This document shows positions 34,832 to 42,959 of a stretch of DNA of 64,000 nucleotides, in pieces. The notes under the pieces are model-generated. The model made no database searches, was not told where the DNA came from, and saw only the letters and a program-made list of their open reading frames with translations. Position 1 is the first letter of the stretch, and each line of letters opens with the position of its first letter. The position numbers were made by a program, and so were the translations under genes. Source of the stretch: Pontibacter sp. E15-1 (GTDB lineage: Bacteria; Bacteroidota; Bacteroidia; Cytophagales; Hymenobacteraceae); contig NZ_JAKVIR010000028.1 in NCBI RefSeq assembly GCF_022601975.1, forward strand, positions 16,062 through 80,061. Direction: 5' to 3'.

Positions 34832-36688
34832 TTAGGTATACAGTGGGTTTTTCTCTCCGCCTTTCTTCGTGGAAAGGCTTTTGTTTAGCTCTACGGCGGC
34901 GCTGATCAGGGCCAGGTGGGTGAACGCTTGCGGGAAGTTACCGAGCAACTCACCCTGCAGCCCGATCTCTTCGGAGTATAGCCCCAGATGGCTGGCGTAG
35001 CCCAGCATCTTCTCGAAGTGCAGCCGCGCCTTGTCTACCTGCCCGGCTTTGCTGAGGTTTTCGATGTACCAGAACGAGCAGATGCTGAAGGTGCCCTCTG
35101 TGCCATCCAGACCGTCGGAAGCGCCGCGCTCGGTGCTGTAACGGTATACCAGCGAGTCGGTCACGAGGTTTTCCTCAATGGCTTTCAGTGTGGCCTGCCA
35201 GCGCGGGTCTGCCGGACTGAGCATCCGCACCAGGGGCATCACCAGCGCAGAGGCGTCCAGCACGGTAGCGCCACGGTACTGCACAAACGCCTGGCGCTCC
35301 TCGCTCCAGTAGTTCTCATACACATCTTTGTAAATCGCGTCGCGCGCTTCGAGCCACTGCGCTAGCGGCGCCGGGAAAGAACGGTCGCGGGCAATCCGGA
35401 TGGCCCGGTCCAGCGCCACCCAGGCCATCACCTTAGAGTACAGGAACTCCCGTTTCTCGTTGCGCACCTCCCAGATGCCATGGTCCGGCTGCTTCCAGTT
35501 CTCGACCACAAAATCGACGAATACGGTCAGGTCTTTCCAGAAGGCATACGTGATGGGGCCACCATGCTTGTTGTAGAGGTAGATGGTGTCGATGAGCTCG
35601 CCGTAGATATCCAGCTGGAACTGCTGGAAAGCCGCATTGCCGATGCGCACCGGGCCGGAGCCCACATACCCCTCCAGATGGTCCAGCACCTGCTCCTGCA
35701 GCTGCGTCTCGCCATCCACGGCATACATCAGCTGCAGATCCGAGGCCTTAACCATATCCTTGCACCGCAGGATGATCCATTGCAGAAAGTGCTTCGCCTC
35801 GCCGATAAAGCCCAGCCGCAGAAACGCATACATCGTGAAGGCCGCGTCGCGGATCCAGGTGAAGCGGTAGTCCCAGTTCCGGCTACCGCCCAGCACCTCG
35901 GGTAGGCCGAAGGTGGCAGCGGCGATGGTGGAGCCGTGTTCCAGGGAGGTCATCAGCTTGAGGGTGATGGCAGAGCGGAGGACCATCTCGCGCCAGCGCC
36001 CCTGGTAGGTGCTCTGCTCGGCCCAGTCGCGCCAGTAAGCAACGGTGTCGGCAAAGGCGATGTCGGTATAATACTGCAGCTCCCGGCCCTTAAAGGAACT
36101 TTCCTCCTGCGGCACGGCCTCCAGCACAAAAGAGGCCTGGCTTCCCTGCTCCATCGTCCACTCGCCCAGCAGGTCGCCCTCCTGCACCTGCACCGGCTGG
36201 TCGGAGATAAACCGGAACTCGGCCTTGTCGGCCCCCTTGCTCCGGATGAGCAGCGCGCCGTCCTCGTTCAGCACCTCGTGGCTGGCACGGGCATAATCAG
36301 GGCGCGGCCTGCACTCCATCCCGAACGTCATGCTCCCCTTGATCACGGTGAGCATGCGCACCACCGAGCAACTGAAGTTGTTGCGCCGGAGCGGCATGAA
36401 ATCCGTCAGCTCGCCCATACCCTCAGGTGTGAAAAAACGGGTGATCAGGACGCCGGTGTCTGGCAGGTACAGCTGTTTGTAGCGTGTTTCGGGGTGCTTC
36501 GGCTTGATTTGCCAATACCCGCCCTTGTTCTTGTCCAGCAGCGCCGTGAAAATAGTGGGGGAGTCGAAGCGGGTAAAGGGCAGGTAATCAATAGAGGCGT
36601 ATTTCGATACCAGGGCCACGGTGTGCATGTTGCCGATGATACCGTAATTGGCGATGGGGCAGTAGTCTGTTTGCATGGGCAGGGGCAT
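34832..36688 (-). CDS. Glycoside hydrolase family 15 (glucoamylase/trehalase-like)
   Basis: 618 residues, no signal peptide, so probably cytoplasmic. An N-terminal beta-sandwich (about 1-215, trehalase-like N-domain) is followed by the GH15 (alpha/alpha)6 barrel (about 225-605). Diagnostic motifs are Gly-Gly-Ser-Arg-Asn-Trp-Asp-Tyr-Arg-Phe-Thr-Trp-Ile-Arg-Asp (about 267-281) and Gly-Ile-Trp-Glu-Val-Arg. Family members cleave alpha-1,4/1,6-glucans or, in bacteria of this architecture, trehalose. The gene is a single transcription unit facing the glycan locus and need not belong to it. Confidence 0.92.
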   Translation of the reverse strand: MPLPMQTDYCPIANYGIIGNMHTVALVSKYASIDYLPFTRFDSPTIFTALLDKNKGGYWQIKPKHPETRYKQLYLPDTGVLITRFFTPEGMGELTDFMPLRRNNFSCSVVRMLTVIKGSMTFGMECRPRPDYARASHEVLNEDGALLIRSKGADKAEFRFISDQPVQVQEGDLLGEWTMEQGSQASFVLEAVPQEESSFKGRELQYYTDIAFADTVAYWRDWAEQSTYQGRWREMVLRSAITLKLMTSLEHGSTIAAATFGLPEVLGGSRNWDYRFTWIRDAAFTMYAFLRLGFIGEAKHFLQWIILRCKDMVKASDLQLMYAVDGETQLQEQVLDHLEGYVGSGPVRIGNAAFQQFQLDIYGELIDTIYLYNKHGGPITYAFWKDLTVFVDFVVENWKQPDHGIWEVRNEKREFLYSKVMAWVALDRAIRIARDRSFPAPLAQWLEARDAIYKDVYENYWSEERQAFVQYRGATVLDASALVMPLVRMLSPADPRWQATLKAIEENLVTDSLVYRYSTERGASDGLDGTEGTFSICSFWYIENLSKAGQVDKARLHFEKMLGYASHLGLYSEEIGLQGELLGNFPQAFTHLALISAAVELNKSLSTKKGGEKNPLYT

Positions 36689-36951
36689 TTGGTGCTCTTA
36701 TCTCCTAACGGCTGGCTGTGGGTTGCGTTGTGCCGGAAGCGGGCGGAATCCTTCCTTTTGCAGTGCAATCCGGAGGGGGGAAAGATCTCCCAGAAAAAAT
36801 GGTGATGAGGCTTTCGGGGGTATAATGAAAATCGGTTCAGTTACGTTGTAGACAAGGCAGATTTCGCTTTTAGGTATGGCACGGGATTTGGATCTATGCA
36901 GCGGCTTCCGCCTGTTAAACCGGTCATCATACACATTAATAACACGATACC

Positions 36952-37425
36952 ATGAATAAGAAAACTATCCTGCTACCGCTGCTGTTTGCCCTGTTTTTAA
37001 GTATGGCCAGTGCCTTTACCCAGCAAATAGCCGCCGCCGGCGAGAAATGGAATTTGGATTATGAAGCAGCCAGTAAAACGGCAAAAGCCGAACACAAGCC
37101 CATCCTGATGGTATTTGGCGGTTCGGACTGGTGCAAACCCTGTATCATGCTGCGCAAGGAGGTATGGGAGTCGGAAGCGTTTAAACGCTATGCCGCAGAC
37201 AACCTGGTGCTGGTGGAGCTGGACTTCCCGAGGTTGAAGAAAAACCAGCTGCCCGCCGAGCAGGTGCAACAAAACGAGGCGCTTGCTGCCCGCTATAATA
37301 AGCAGGGCGTGTTCCCGCTGGTGGTGCTGACCGATGAATACGGTAAGGTGCTGGCCACGACGGGCTACCAGGCAGGCGGGCCGGAAAAATACATCGAACA
37401 CCTGAACACACTGCTGCAGCATTAA
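36952..37425 (+). CDS. Periplasmic thioredoxin-family protein
   Basis: 157 residues with a signal peptide (about 1-23) and a thioredoxin-like fold carrying Trp-Cys-Lys-Pro-Cys (C61, C64) and the cis-proline region Val-Phe-Pro-Leu-Val. It precedes an ApbE gene and the DUF4266/DUF3570 pair, an association seen repeatedly in Bacteroidota, and probably provides reducing equivalents or disulfide handling for that cluster. A terminator and a long perfect hairpin separate it from apbE, so co-transcription may be regulated. Confidence 0.88.
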   Translation: MNKKTILLPLLFALFLSMASAFTQQIAAAGEKWNLDYEAASKTAKAEHKPILMVFGGSDWCKPCIMLRKEVWESEAFKRYAADNLVLVELDFPRLKKNQLPAEQVQQNEALAARYNKQGVFPLVVLTDEYGKVLATTGYQAGGPEKYIEHLNTLLQH

Positions 37426-37432
37426 ATGCCTG

Positions 37433-37460
37433 AACCCGCCTCCCACAGAGGCGGGTTTTT
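37433..37460 (+). terminator. Intrinsic terminator after the thioredoxin gene
   Basis: AACCCGCCTC pairs with GAGGCGGGTT, followed by a T-run, 8 bases after the stop codon. Confidence 0.85.
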
Positions 37461-37476
37461 ACTTTCTGTAAAGCAG

Positions 37477-37544
37477 GTATAACGGAAACGCAGGTATAAA
37501 TTTCACTTCCCAAAACGAAATTTATACCTGCGTTTCCGTTATAC
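37477..37544. repeat. 28-bp perfect inverted repeat with 12-base loop
   Basis: 37477-37504 and 37517-37544 are exact reverse complements. Each arm holds the words GTATAACGG and CGCAGGTATAAATTTC. The cruciform or RNA hairpin lies between the thioredoxin terminator and apbE. A near copy of one arm word, CGGAACGCAGGTATAAAG, appears inside apbE at about 37884-37901. Too long and perfect for an ordinary terminator; a mobile-repeat or protein-binding role is possible. Confidence 0.75.
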
Positions 37545-37624
37545 TTGTTGTTTAAACCTTAAACCCTTTTGATTAGATGGCGCAGCGGTTTTTTGCGTAT
37601 GCCAACATACTACCCGATCGTTGT

Positions 37625-38686
37625 ATGCCGCGCTCTCTTTTTTTACTTCTCCTTTTTATGTGCATGGTCCTGCCACCAGCACGTGCCCAACGACTCCCGA
37701 CCAAAGAGCCAAACACGTACAGGAAGGTTTTGCTATTGATGGGCACCCGCTTCGAGCTGGCAGTTGTTACCCGCGACGAGCAGCGGGGGTGGGAGGCGAT
37801 AGCGGCGGGCATTACGGAAATAAAACGCATCGAGGCGCTGATCTCCGAATGGCAACCCACCTCCCAAACCAGCGCGATTAACCGGAACGCAGGTATAAAG
37901 CCCGTTGCGGTAGCTTCCGAACTGTATGACCTGATCAGCCGCAGTAACCGCATTTCTGAGATGACCGGCGGCGCCTTCGATATCTCATTTGCCGCTATCG
38001 ACAAGGTATGGCACTTTGATGGCTCGATGAAAACCCTGCCCACGCAAGCACAGGTGGCAGCATCCGTTTCTAAAATCAACTACAGAAACATCATCCTGAA
38101 CCCGGCAGACCACTCTGTGTTCCTGAAGGAAACCGGTATGAAAATAGGCTTTGGGGGTATAGGCAAGGGGTATGCCGCCAACCGCGCCCGCGATGTGATG
38201 CGGGAGATGGGTATGGCAGGCGGTGTAGTAAACGCTGCCGGCGACCTGGTGACCTGGGGCAAACAGGCTGATGGACAGCCCTGGTACGTGGGCGTGGCCG
38301 ACCCTGCCGAGAAGGACAAGGTGTTCTCGTGGCTAACGGCAGACGAAACCTCGGTGGTGACATCCGGCAACTATGAAAAGAACGTAACGCTGAATGGCAA
38401 GCGGTATTCCCATATCATCGACCCGCGCACCGGGTTTCCGGTGTCGGGCCTCAAAAGCGTGACCATTGTCTGCGCAAACGGCGAGTTGGCCGATGCACTG
38501 GCAACGGCCGTCTCGGTGCTGGGACGCGAGGAGGGATTATACCTGATCAACCAACTGAAAGGGGTAGAGTGCCTGCTGCTGACGGACACCGATGAAATGG
38601 TGACGTCGGATAACCTGCACCTGCATTTTTACAACAACCAAAAAAATACTGCTGGCAATACTGCTCAGCCGGTTCCCTTAAAGTGA
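37625..38686 (+). CDS. apbE: FAD:protein FMN transferase (ApbE)
   Basis: 353 residues from ATG 37625, which starts the signal peptide; an in-frame start at 37577 would add 16 residues with no signal. The ApbE fold is marked by Gly-Thr-Arg-Phe near the start, Lys-Ile-Gly-Phe-Gly-Gly-Ile-Gly-Lys-Gly-Tyr-Ala and the C-terminal Thr-Ser-Gly-Asn-Tyr and His-Ile-Ile-Asp-Pro-Arg-Thr-Gly motifs for FAD and Mg2+. It attaches FMN covalently to Thr/Ser of extracytoplasmic redox proteins. Its target is not obvious here; the small DUF4266 protein 4 bases downstream has a Ser-Gly-Ala-Asn sequence only distantly like the acceptor motif. Confidence 0.93.
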   Translation: MPRSLFLLLLFMCMVLPPARAQRLPTKEPNTYRKVLLLMGTRFELAVVTRDEQRGWEAIAAGITEIKRIEALISEWQPTSQTSAINRNAGIKPVAVASELYDLISRSNRISEMTGGAFDISFAAIDKVWHFDGSMKTLPTQAQVAASVSKINYRNIILNPADHSVFLKETGMKIGFGGIGKGYAANRARDVMREMGMAGGVVNAAGDLVTWGKQADGQPWYVGVADPAEKDKVFSWLTADETSVVTSGNYEKNVTLNGKRYSHIIDPRTGFPVSGLKSVTIVCANGELADALATAVSVLGREEGLYLINQLKGVECLLLTDTDEMVTSDNLHLHFYNNQKNTAGNTAQPVPLK

Positions 38687-38690
38687 TGGC

Positions 38691-38918
38691 ATGAAAAAGC
38701 ACCTGAGATATTGTATTGTTGGCTCCTCCCTGGCCCTGATGGCGCTCGCGAGCAGTTGCCAGGCGGTAATGCCCTATCAGAAAACCTACCTTAACGAGGA
38801 GGAGATGAAGCTCAGTACCCGCGGGCTGGAGTCGTTTGAGGTGAACTTCGAATCATACCGCGAGGGAAGCTCGGGCGCAAACGGCGGTAAAGTGGGAGGA
38901 GGGTGCGGATGCAACTAA
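38691..38918 (+). CDS. DUF4266 small lipoprotein
   Basis: 75 residues: lipoprotein signal with lipobox Ala-Ser-Ser-Cys (about residue 23), a conserved Tyr-Leu-Asn-Glu-Glu-Glu-Met stretch, and a Gly-rich tail ending Gly-Cys-Gly-Cys-Asn, the hallmark of DUF4266. It begins 4 bases after apbE and overlaps the DUF3570 gene by 10 bases, so the three are translated together. The function is unproven; the constant link with ApbE and DUF3570 suggests a periplasmic redox or flavin-binding role. Confidence 0.88.
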   Translation: MKKHLRYCIVGSSLALMALASSCQAVMPYQKTYLNEEEMKLSTRGLESFEVNFESYREGSSGANGGKVGGGCGCN

Positions 38919-40120
38919 GGCTTTTAGTTTATGGGATGCTGGCCCTGGCATTTTTTCTAGTAGCCACTGCTGCCTTCGGGCAGGAGGGCAATTCCGCCAA
39001 GCGCGTGCAACAACTGCCTCCTTCCGATGTGAACATACTGGCCAGTTACTATAGCCAGGACGGCAACCACTCGCCGGTAACAGGCGGCATCGGGACGGAA
39101 GAGCTCACCGATTTTACACCCACTATCATCGTAAACGTGCCGCTGGATACGGTCACGAACCTGAACGTGAATTTCGGCATGGACTATTATACCTCCGCCT
39201 CCACCGACCGCATCGACTTTAACGTTTCCTCCGCCTCCAGTTCTGATACCCGCACCCACATCAACGTGGGCCTGAGCCGCCGAAACAGCGTCCGCCGCAC
39301 AATTAAAAGCATTACGGTGGGCGGTTCTACGGAGTATGATTACCAGTCGCTGTCGCTCGGGTTGGGCTGGTCTCAGGAGTCGCGGGACGGGAACCGCGAA
39401 CTGAGCGTGGGTGGGCAGGTGTACTTTGATACCTGGAAGCTGATCTACCCCATAGAGTTGCGGGGACAGGGAAGTCTGGTAGACACAGACAAGCGCCAGT
39501 CGTACAACTTTTCCGCCACCCTTTCGCAGGTTATCAGCAAGCGTTTGCAGGGGTCGATCTCGGCAGACCTGGTGTACCAGACCGGCCTGCTTTCGACGCC
39601 ATTTCACAGGGTATACTTCCGGGAGCAGCAGACGGTCCAGGTAGAACAGTTGCCGGACAGCCGCCTGAAATACCCGATTGGGTTGCGTCTGAACTACTAC
39701 GTCAGCGACCTGATCACGATGCGCCTCTTCTACCGCTTTTATGCCGATAGCTGGGGCCTGATCGGGAATACCGCTGAGGTGGAGGTGCCGTTTAAAATTG
39801 GGCCGTTTTTCTCGATATACCCTTTCTACCGCTACCATACGCAAAAGGCCGCCGACTATTTCGCGGCTTTTAAAGAACACAGCCTGAGTGAGGAGTTTTA
39901 TACCTCCGATTATGATCTCTCAAATTTTAATAGTCAAAAGCTAGGGTTAGGCGTGCGTTACTCGCCGCTGTTCGGTATCGCCAAGTTCGGACTGCCCTTC
40001 ACGAGCAACAGCACCCAACTCAAGAGCATCGACCTGCGGGCTGGCCGCTATTGGCGCAGTGACGGCTTAACCTCCATGATTTTCAGCACCGACTTTGGCT
40101 TTACCATACCGAGCGAGTAA
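38909..40120 (+). CDS. DUF3570 outer-membrane beta-barrel protein
   Basis: 403 residues from ATG 38909 (a GTG at 38903 is also in frame). Signal peptide to about residue 25, then many amphipathic aromatic strands and a terminal Phe, typical of DUF3570 barrels. Its start overlaps the end of the DUF4266 gene. DUF3570, DUF4266, ApbE and thioredoxin recur together in Bacteroidota and have been discussed as an extracytoplasmic electron-transfer system. The barrel may carry the redox partner to the surface; this is inferred. Confidence 0.88.
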   Translation: MQLRLLVYGMLALAFFLVATAAFGQEGNSAKRVQQLPPSDVNILASYYSQDGNHSPVTGGIGTEELTDFTPTIIVNVPLDTVTNLNVNFGMDYYTSASTDRIDFNVSSASSSDTRTHINVGLSRRNSVRRTIKSITVGGSTEYDYQSLSLGLGWSQESRDGNRELSVGGQVYFDTWKLIYPIELRGQGSLVDTDKRQSYNFSATLSQVISKRLQGSISADLVYQTGLLSTPFHRVYFREQQTVQVEQLPDSRLKYPIGLRLNYYVSDLITMRLFYRFYADSWGLIGNTAEVEVPFKIGPFFSIYPFYRYHTQKAADYFAAFKEHSLSEEFYTSDYDLSNFNSQKLGLGVRYSPLFGIAKFGLPFTSNSTQLKSIDLRAGRYWRSDGLTSMIFSTDFGFTIPSE

Positions 40121-40123
40121 AAG

Positions 40124-40160
40124 AAAGCGGGCCTCAACTGTGTAAGCTGCGGCCCGCTTT
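40124..40160 (+). terminator. Terminator hairpin after the DUF3570 gene
   Basis: AAAGCGGGCC and GGCCCGCTTT form a 10-bp stem with a 17-base loop, 4 bases after the stop. Confidence 0.75.
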
Positions 40161-40286
40161 CAATTTATACTGCCTATGTACTCGACCAATTTAATTACCA
40201 GAATTAGCATTTGTTTTTATATGACTAGAAACGGCTTTATGCCTCATTTCTAATTCTTAATTTATAATTTGGAGGAGCACTAAATG

Positions 40287-41678
40287 CTACGGCATCACTT
40301 CCTGTTTCGCTATTTCTAAATGCTGCAGGATCACATCAAACACATCCACGGCCTGTAGCTCCTGGGGTAGCGGCTGCTTGTTTTTGGTGAGCAGCACCGG
40401 CCACTCGGCTTTGTCTTCCTGGATGCGGCCATGCGAGCCCTTGATGAGCGTGGCGTCCAGCGGGATAATGTCCATCACCATCCGGAAACCCAGCTTCTTC
40501 TTCAGCACCTTCCCGATCACTTTTGGCATCAGGAACTTGATGGTCGGGTCGGCAAACATCTCCACGGGGTCGTAACCTGGTTTTTTATGGATATCCACCA
40601 TGCGGGCGTAGTCCGGGGCACGGCTATCGTCGAGCCAGAAATAGTAGGTAAACCAGGATTTGGCATCGGCAATTACCACCAACTCGCCGCACCGCTCGTG
40701 GGACAGGTGATATTTGTCGCGCTCCGCTCCGGCCAGTACTTCCTGCACGCCCGGAACTTGCCGCAGCAACTCCTGCACCGCCGGTATATCGGCTGGGTTC
40801 TGGATGTAGACATGCGCGATCTGGTGGTCGGCAACGGCGAAGGCTTTGCTCATGGCCGTGTCCAGTAGCTCCGTTCCGCGTTCCTCGCGCACGGCAATAT
40901 AGCCACTGGTGCGTAGCACGCGGTTCAGGTGCACCGGCTGGCTCACCTCGCTGATGCCATACTCCGACAGCACAATCACCTCGGCGCCTTTGGCCTCATA
41001 AAACGTGATCAGGTCGCCCACTACGGCATCTATTTCCCGCAGGTCTTTGGCCACGCGCGCATCGTTGGGGCCGTGGCGCTGCAGGTTATAGTCCAGGTGT
41101 GGCAGGTAGATGAGCGTTAGCGTCGGGTTATACAGGTCGTCGGTTATTTTGCTGGCATCCGCTATCCACTTGCTCGACTTGATGGAGGTTTTCGGGCCCC
41201 AGTAATTGAACAGCGGAAACGTGCCCAGTTTGGCTTGCAGCGTGTCGCGCAGGTCGGCGGGCTGGGTATAGCAGTCGGGCATTTTACGGCCGTCGGCCAG
41301 GTACTGCGGGCGCGGGGTGAGGGTATAATCGGCGGTGGTGTTCATGTTATACCACCAGCCCATGTTGGCCACCGTGAAGTTCGGGTCTTTGGCTTTCGCC
41401 ACGTCCCATACCTTCTGCGCCTGCACCAGCTTGTTCGACTGCCGCCAGAGCTTCACCTCATCCTCGTCTCGGAAGTACCAGCCGTTGCCCACGATGCCGT
41501 GTTCCTCGGGCCATTTTCCGGTGAGGTAAGTGGACTGCGCCGTGCAGGTGACCGCCGGCACCACCGGGCGAATAATGCTTTGGTTTGCCTCCGCGGCCCA
41601 TTTAGAAAGGAACGGTGTGTTTTTGCCGAGGAGGGATTGCGTGAGCCCCACCACGTCCAGCACGACTGTTTTACGCAT
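40287..41678 (-). CDS. eboF: EboF: alkaline phosphatase superfamily protein
   Basis: 463 residues of the nucleotide pyrophosphatase/phosphodiesterase branch of the alkaline phosphatase superfamily. It starts with Val-Leu-Asp-Val-Val-Gly-Leu, has the likely nucleophile Thr in Pro-Ala-Val-Thr-Cys-Thr-Ala-Gln-Ser and metal-ligand motifs such as Asp-His-Gln-Ile-Ala-His and Lys-Gly-Ser-His-Gly. No signal peptide. It is the last gene of the six-gene ebo cluster and overlaps eboE by 8 bases. The natural substrate is unknown. Confidence 0.88.
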   Translation of the reverse strand: MRKTVVLDVVGLTQSLLGKNTPFLSKWAAEANQSIIRPVVPAVTCTAQSTYLTGKWPEEHGIVGNGWYFRDEDEVKLWRQSNKLVQAQKVWDVAKAKDPNFTVANMGWWYNMNTTADYTLTPRPQYLADGRKMPDCYTQPADLRDTLQAKLGTFPLFNYWGPKTSIKSSKWIADASKITDDLYNPTLTLIYLPHLDYNLQRHGPNDARVAKDLREIDAVVGDLITFYEAKGAEVIVLSEYGISEVSQPVHLNRVLRTSGYIAVREERGTELLDTAMSKAFAVADHQIAHVYIQNPADIPAVQELLRQVPGVQEVLAGAERDKYHLSHERCGELVVIADAKSWFTYYFWLDDSRAPDYARMVDIHKKPGYDPVEMFADPTIKFLMPKVIGKVLKKKLGFRMVMDIIPLDATLIKGSHGRIQEDKAEWPVLLTKNKQPLPQELQAVDVFDVILQHLEIAKQEVMP

Positions 41679-42903
41679 GTTGCCTGTCGTTTATAGTAGT
41701 CAGAACCCACTCCAGCTCGCGCTGAATGGACTCTGCAAGGTCTTTTTTCATGTCTTCGGGAAGCACGTCCCAGGTATAGGTCTCTACCTCGAGGTGGGCA
41801 GTGTGTGGCGTGTCCCGCACCAGTTGCAGCACGTCCACAATGTCCTGCTGTGTCGATTCAAGGCCATTGTAAGTTTGCGTGAACACCGGCACATGGAAGT
41901 GCGTGCGCCATTCCACAGCGTTCGGCTTCCGGATGTGCTGCAGCGCAAAAGTCAGGTCGGGGTACTGCGTTAGCGTGCCGTCATCGCCGCGCTCCACCAC
42001 CTGGTGCAGGTATGTGGATTCGGCAAACCCGGCGAGCGCCTCGGCCAGTTCCCCGCGTGTTTCCACGTCTTTGGGCAGCTCGGTTTTCAGGGCCGCGCTC
42101 AGCTGTATCTTCCCGATCTTTATACCCACATGCCTGAGTTTGGCGAAGGCCTCAGCTGGTTTTTCGTAGGCCAGCGCGAAATGGCAGACATCGTAGCAAA
42201 GCTGAATGTGCTGCAGTATGGCGGCCCGGGCTTCTTCTTTCTCCATCCCCCGCGACTCCAGTAGCGCTTTTATACCTTCCGGCAATAGCCACTCCTGGTA
42301 ATAATTGATGACCTCCTTGCTGTTCTCCAGCAGCCCGTCCGGCTCCGGCTCAATGTCGATGTGAATGGTTTTGCCCGTTTCCTCTTTTAAGTTGACCAGC
42401 GCCTCCGCCAGCTTGACAAGGCGTTTGGTGGCGCTGTTAAACACCGATTTTATCTTCGAGTCGTCCTCCCCCATAAACCAGGGCTTGTAGGAAAGGGGCG
42501 AGGTGGAAATACCGCCTTCCATACCGGCTGGCAACAGTTCCACCAGGATGCGTGCGAGGCGTAGGGTATAGTCCAGGCGGGCATCCGTGGTCCAGTCTGG
42601 CTTGTGCACGTTGTCCTTCACCGACTGATGGTGGAAGCCGCCGTACGGGAAACCGTTCATGGTAAACACATACAAATCCTGCTCCGTCAGCCACTGCTTA
42701 AACTCCTGCAAATGGTTGCCTTCTAGAATCTCTTCGCTGGCTAGGTTGGAGAGGCGCAGCCCGATGCCAAAAGGCTGATCCGGGGAAAGTTTTTGTTTGA
42801 GCGGCGGGAAATAGGCTTTGAGTTGCTGAAAGACCTCGGCCCACGATTCGCCGGGATGGATGTTGGTGCAATAGGTAAGATGATGTCCTGTGTCCAGATA
42901 CAT
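41671..42903 (-). CDS. eboE: EboE: metabolite traffic protein, TIM-barrel sugar isomerase-like
   Basis: 410 residues with a xylose-isomerase-like TIM barrel. It starts His-Leu-Thr-Tyr-Cys-Thr-Asn-Ile-His-Pro-Gly-Glu (residues 8-19), characteristic of EboE, and has an Ile-Asp-Ile-Glu-Pro-Glu-Pro-Asp metal-site strand around residue 187 and Cys-Tyr-Asp-Val-Cys-His. Probably cytoplasmic. It lies between eboD and eboF in the operon. The ebo genes are associated with export or handling of an unidentified metabolite. Confidence 0.88.
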   Translation of the reverse strand: MYLDTGHHLTYCTNIHPGESWAEVFQQLKAYFPPLKQKLSPDQPFGIGLRLSNLASEEILEGNHLQEFKQWLTEQDLYVFTMNGFPYGGFHHQSVKDNVHKPDWTTDARLDYTLRLARILVELLPAGMEGGISTSPLSYKPWFMGEDDSKIKSVFNSATKRLVKLAEALVNLKEETGKTIHIDIEPEPDGLLENSKEVINYYQEWLLPEGIKALLESRGMEKEEARAAILQHIQLCYDVCHFALAYEKPAEAFAKLRHVGIKIGKIQLSAALKTELPKDVETRGELAEALAGFAESTYLHQVVERGDDGTLTQYPDLTFALQHIRKPNAVEWRTHFHVPVFTQTYNGLESTQQDIVDVLQLVRDTPHTAHLEVETYTWDVLPEDMKKDLAESIQRELEWVLTTINDRQHA

Positions 42904-42959
42904 GTTTCGTCTGTTTTTTGGTATGAAACAGCGGCCAGCATATCACCGGCCCGACTGCT

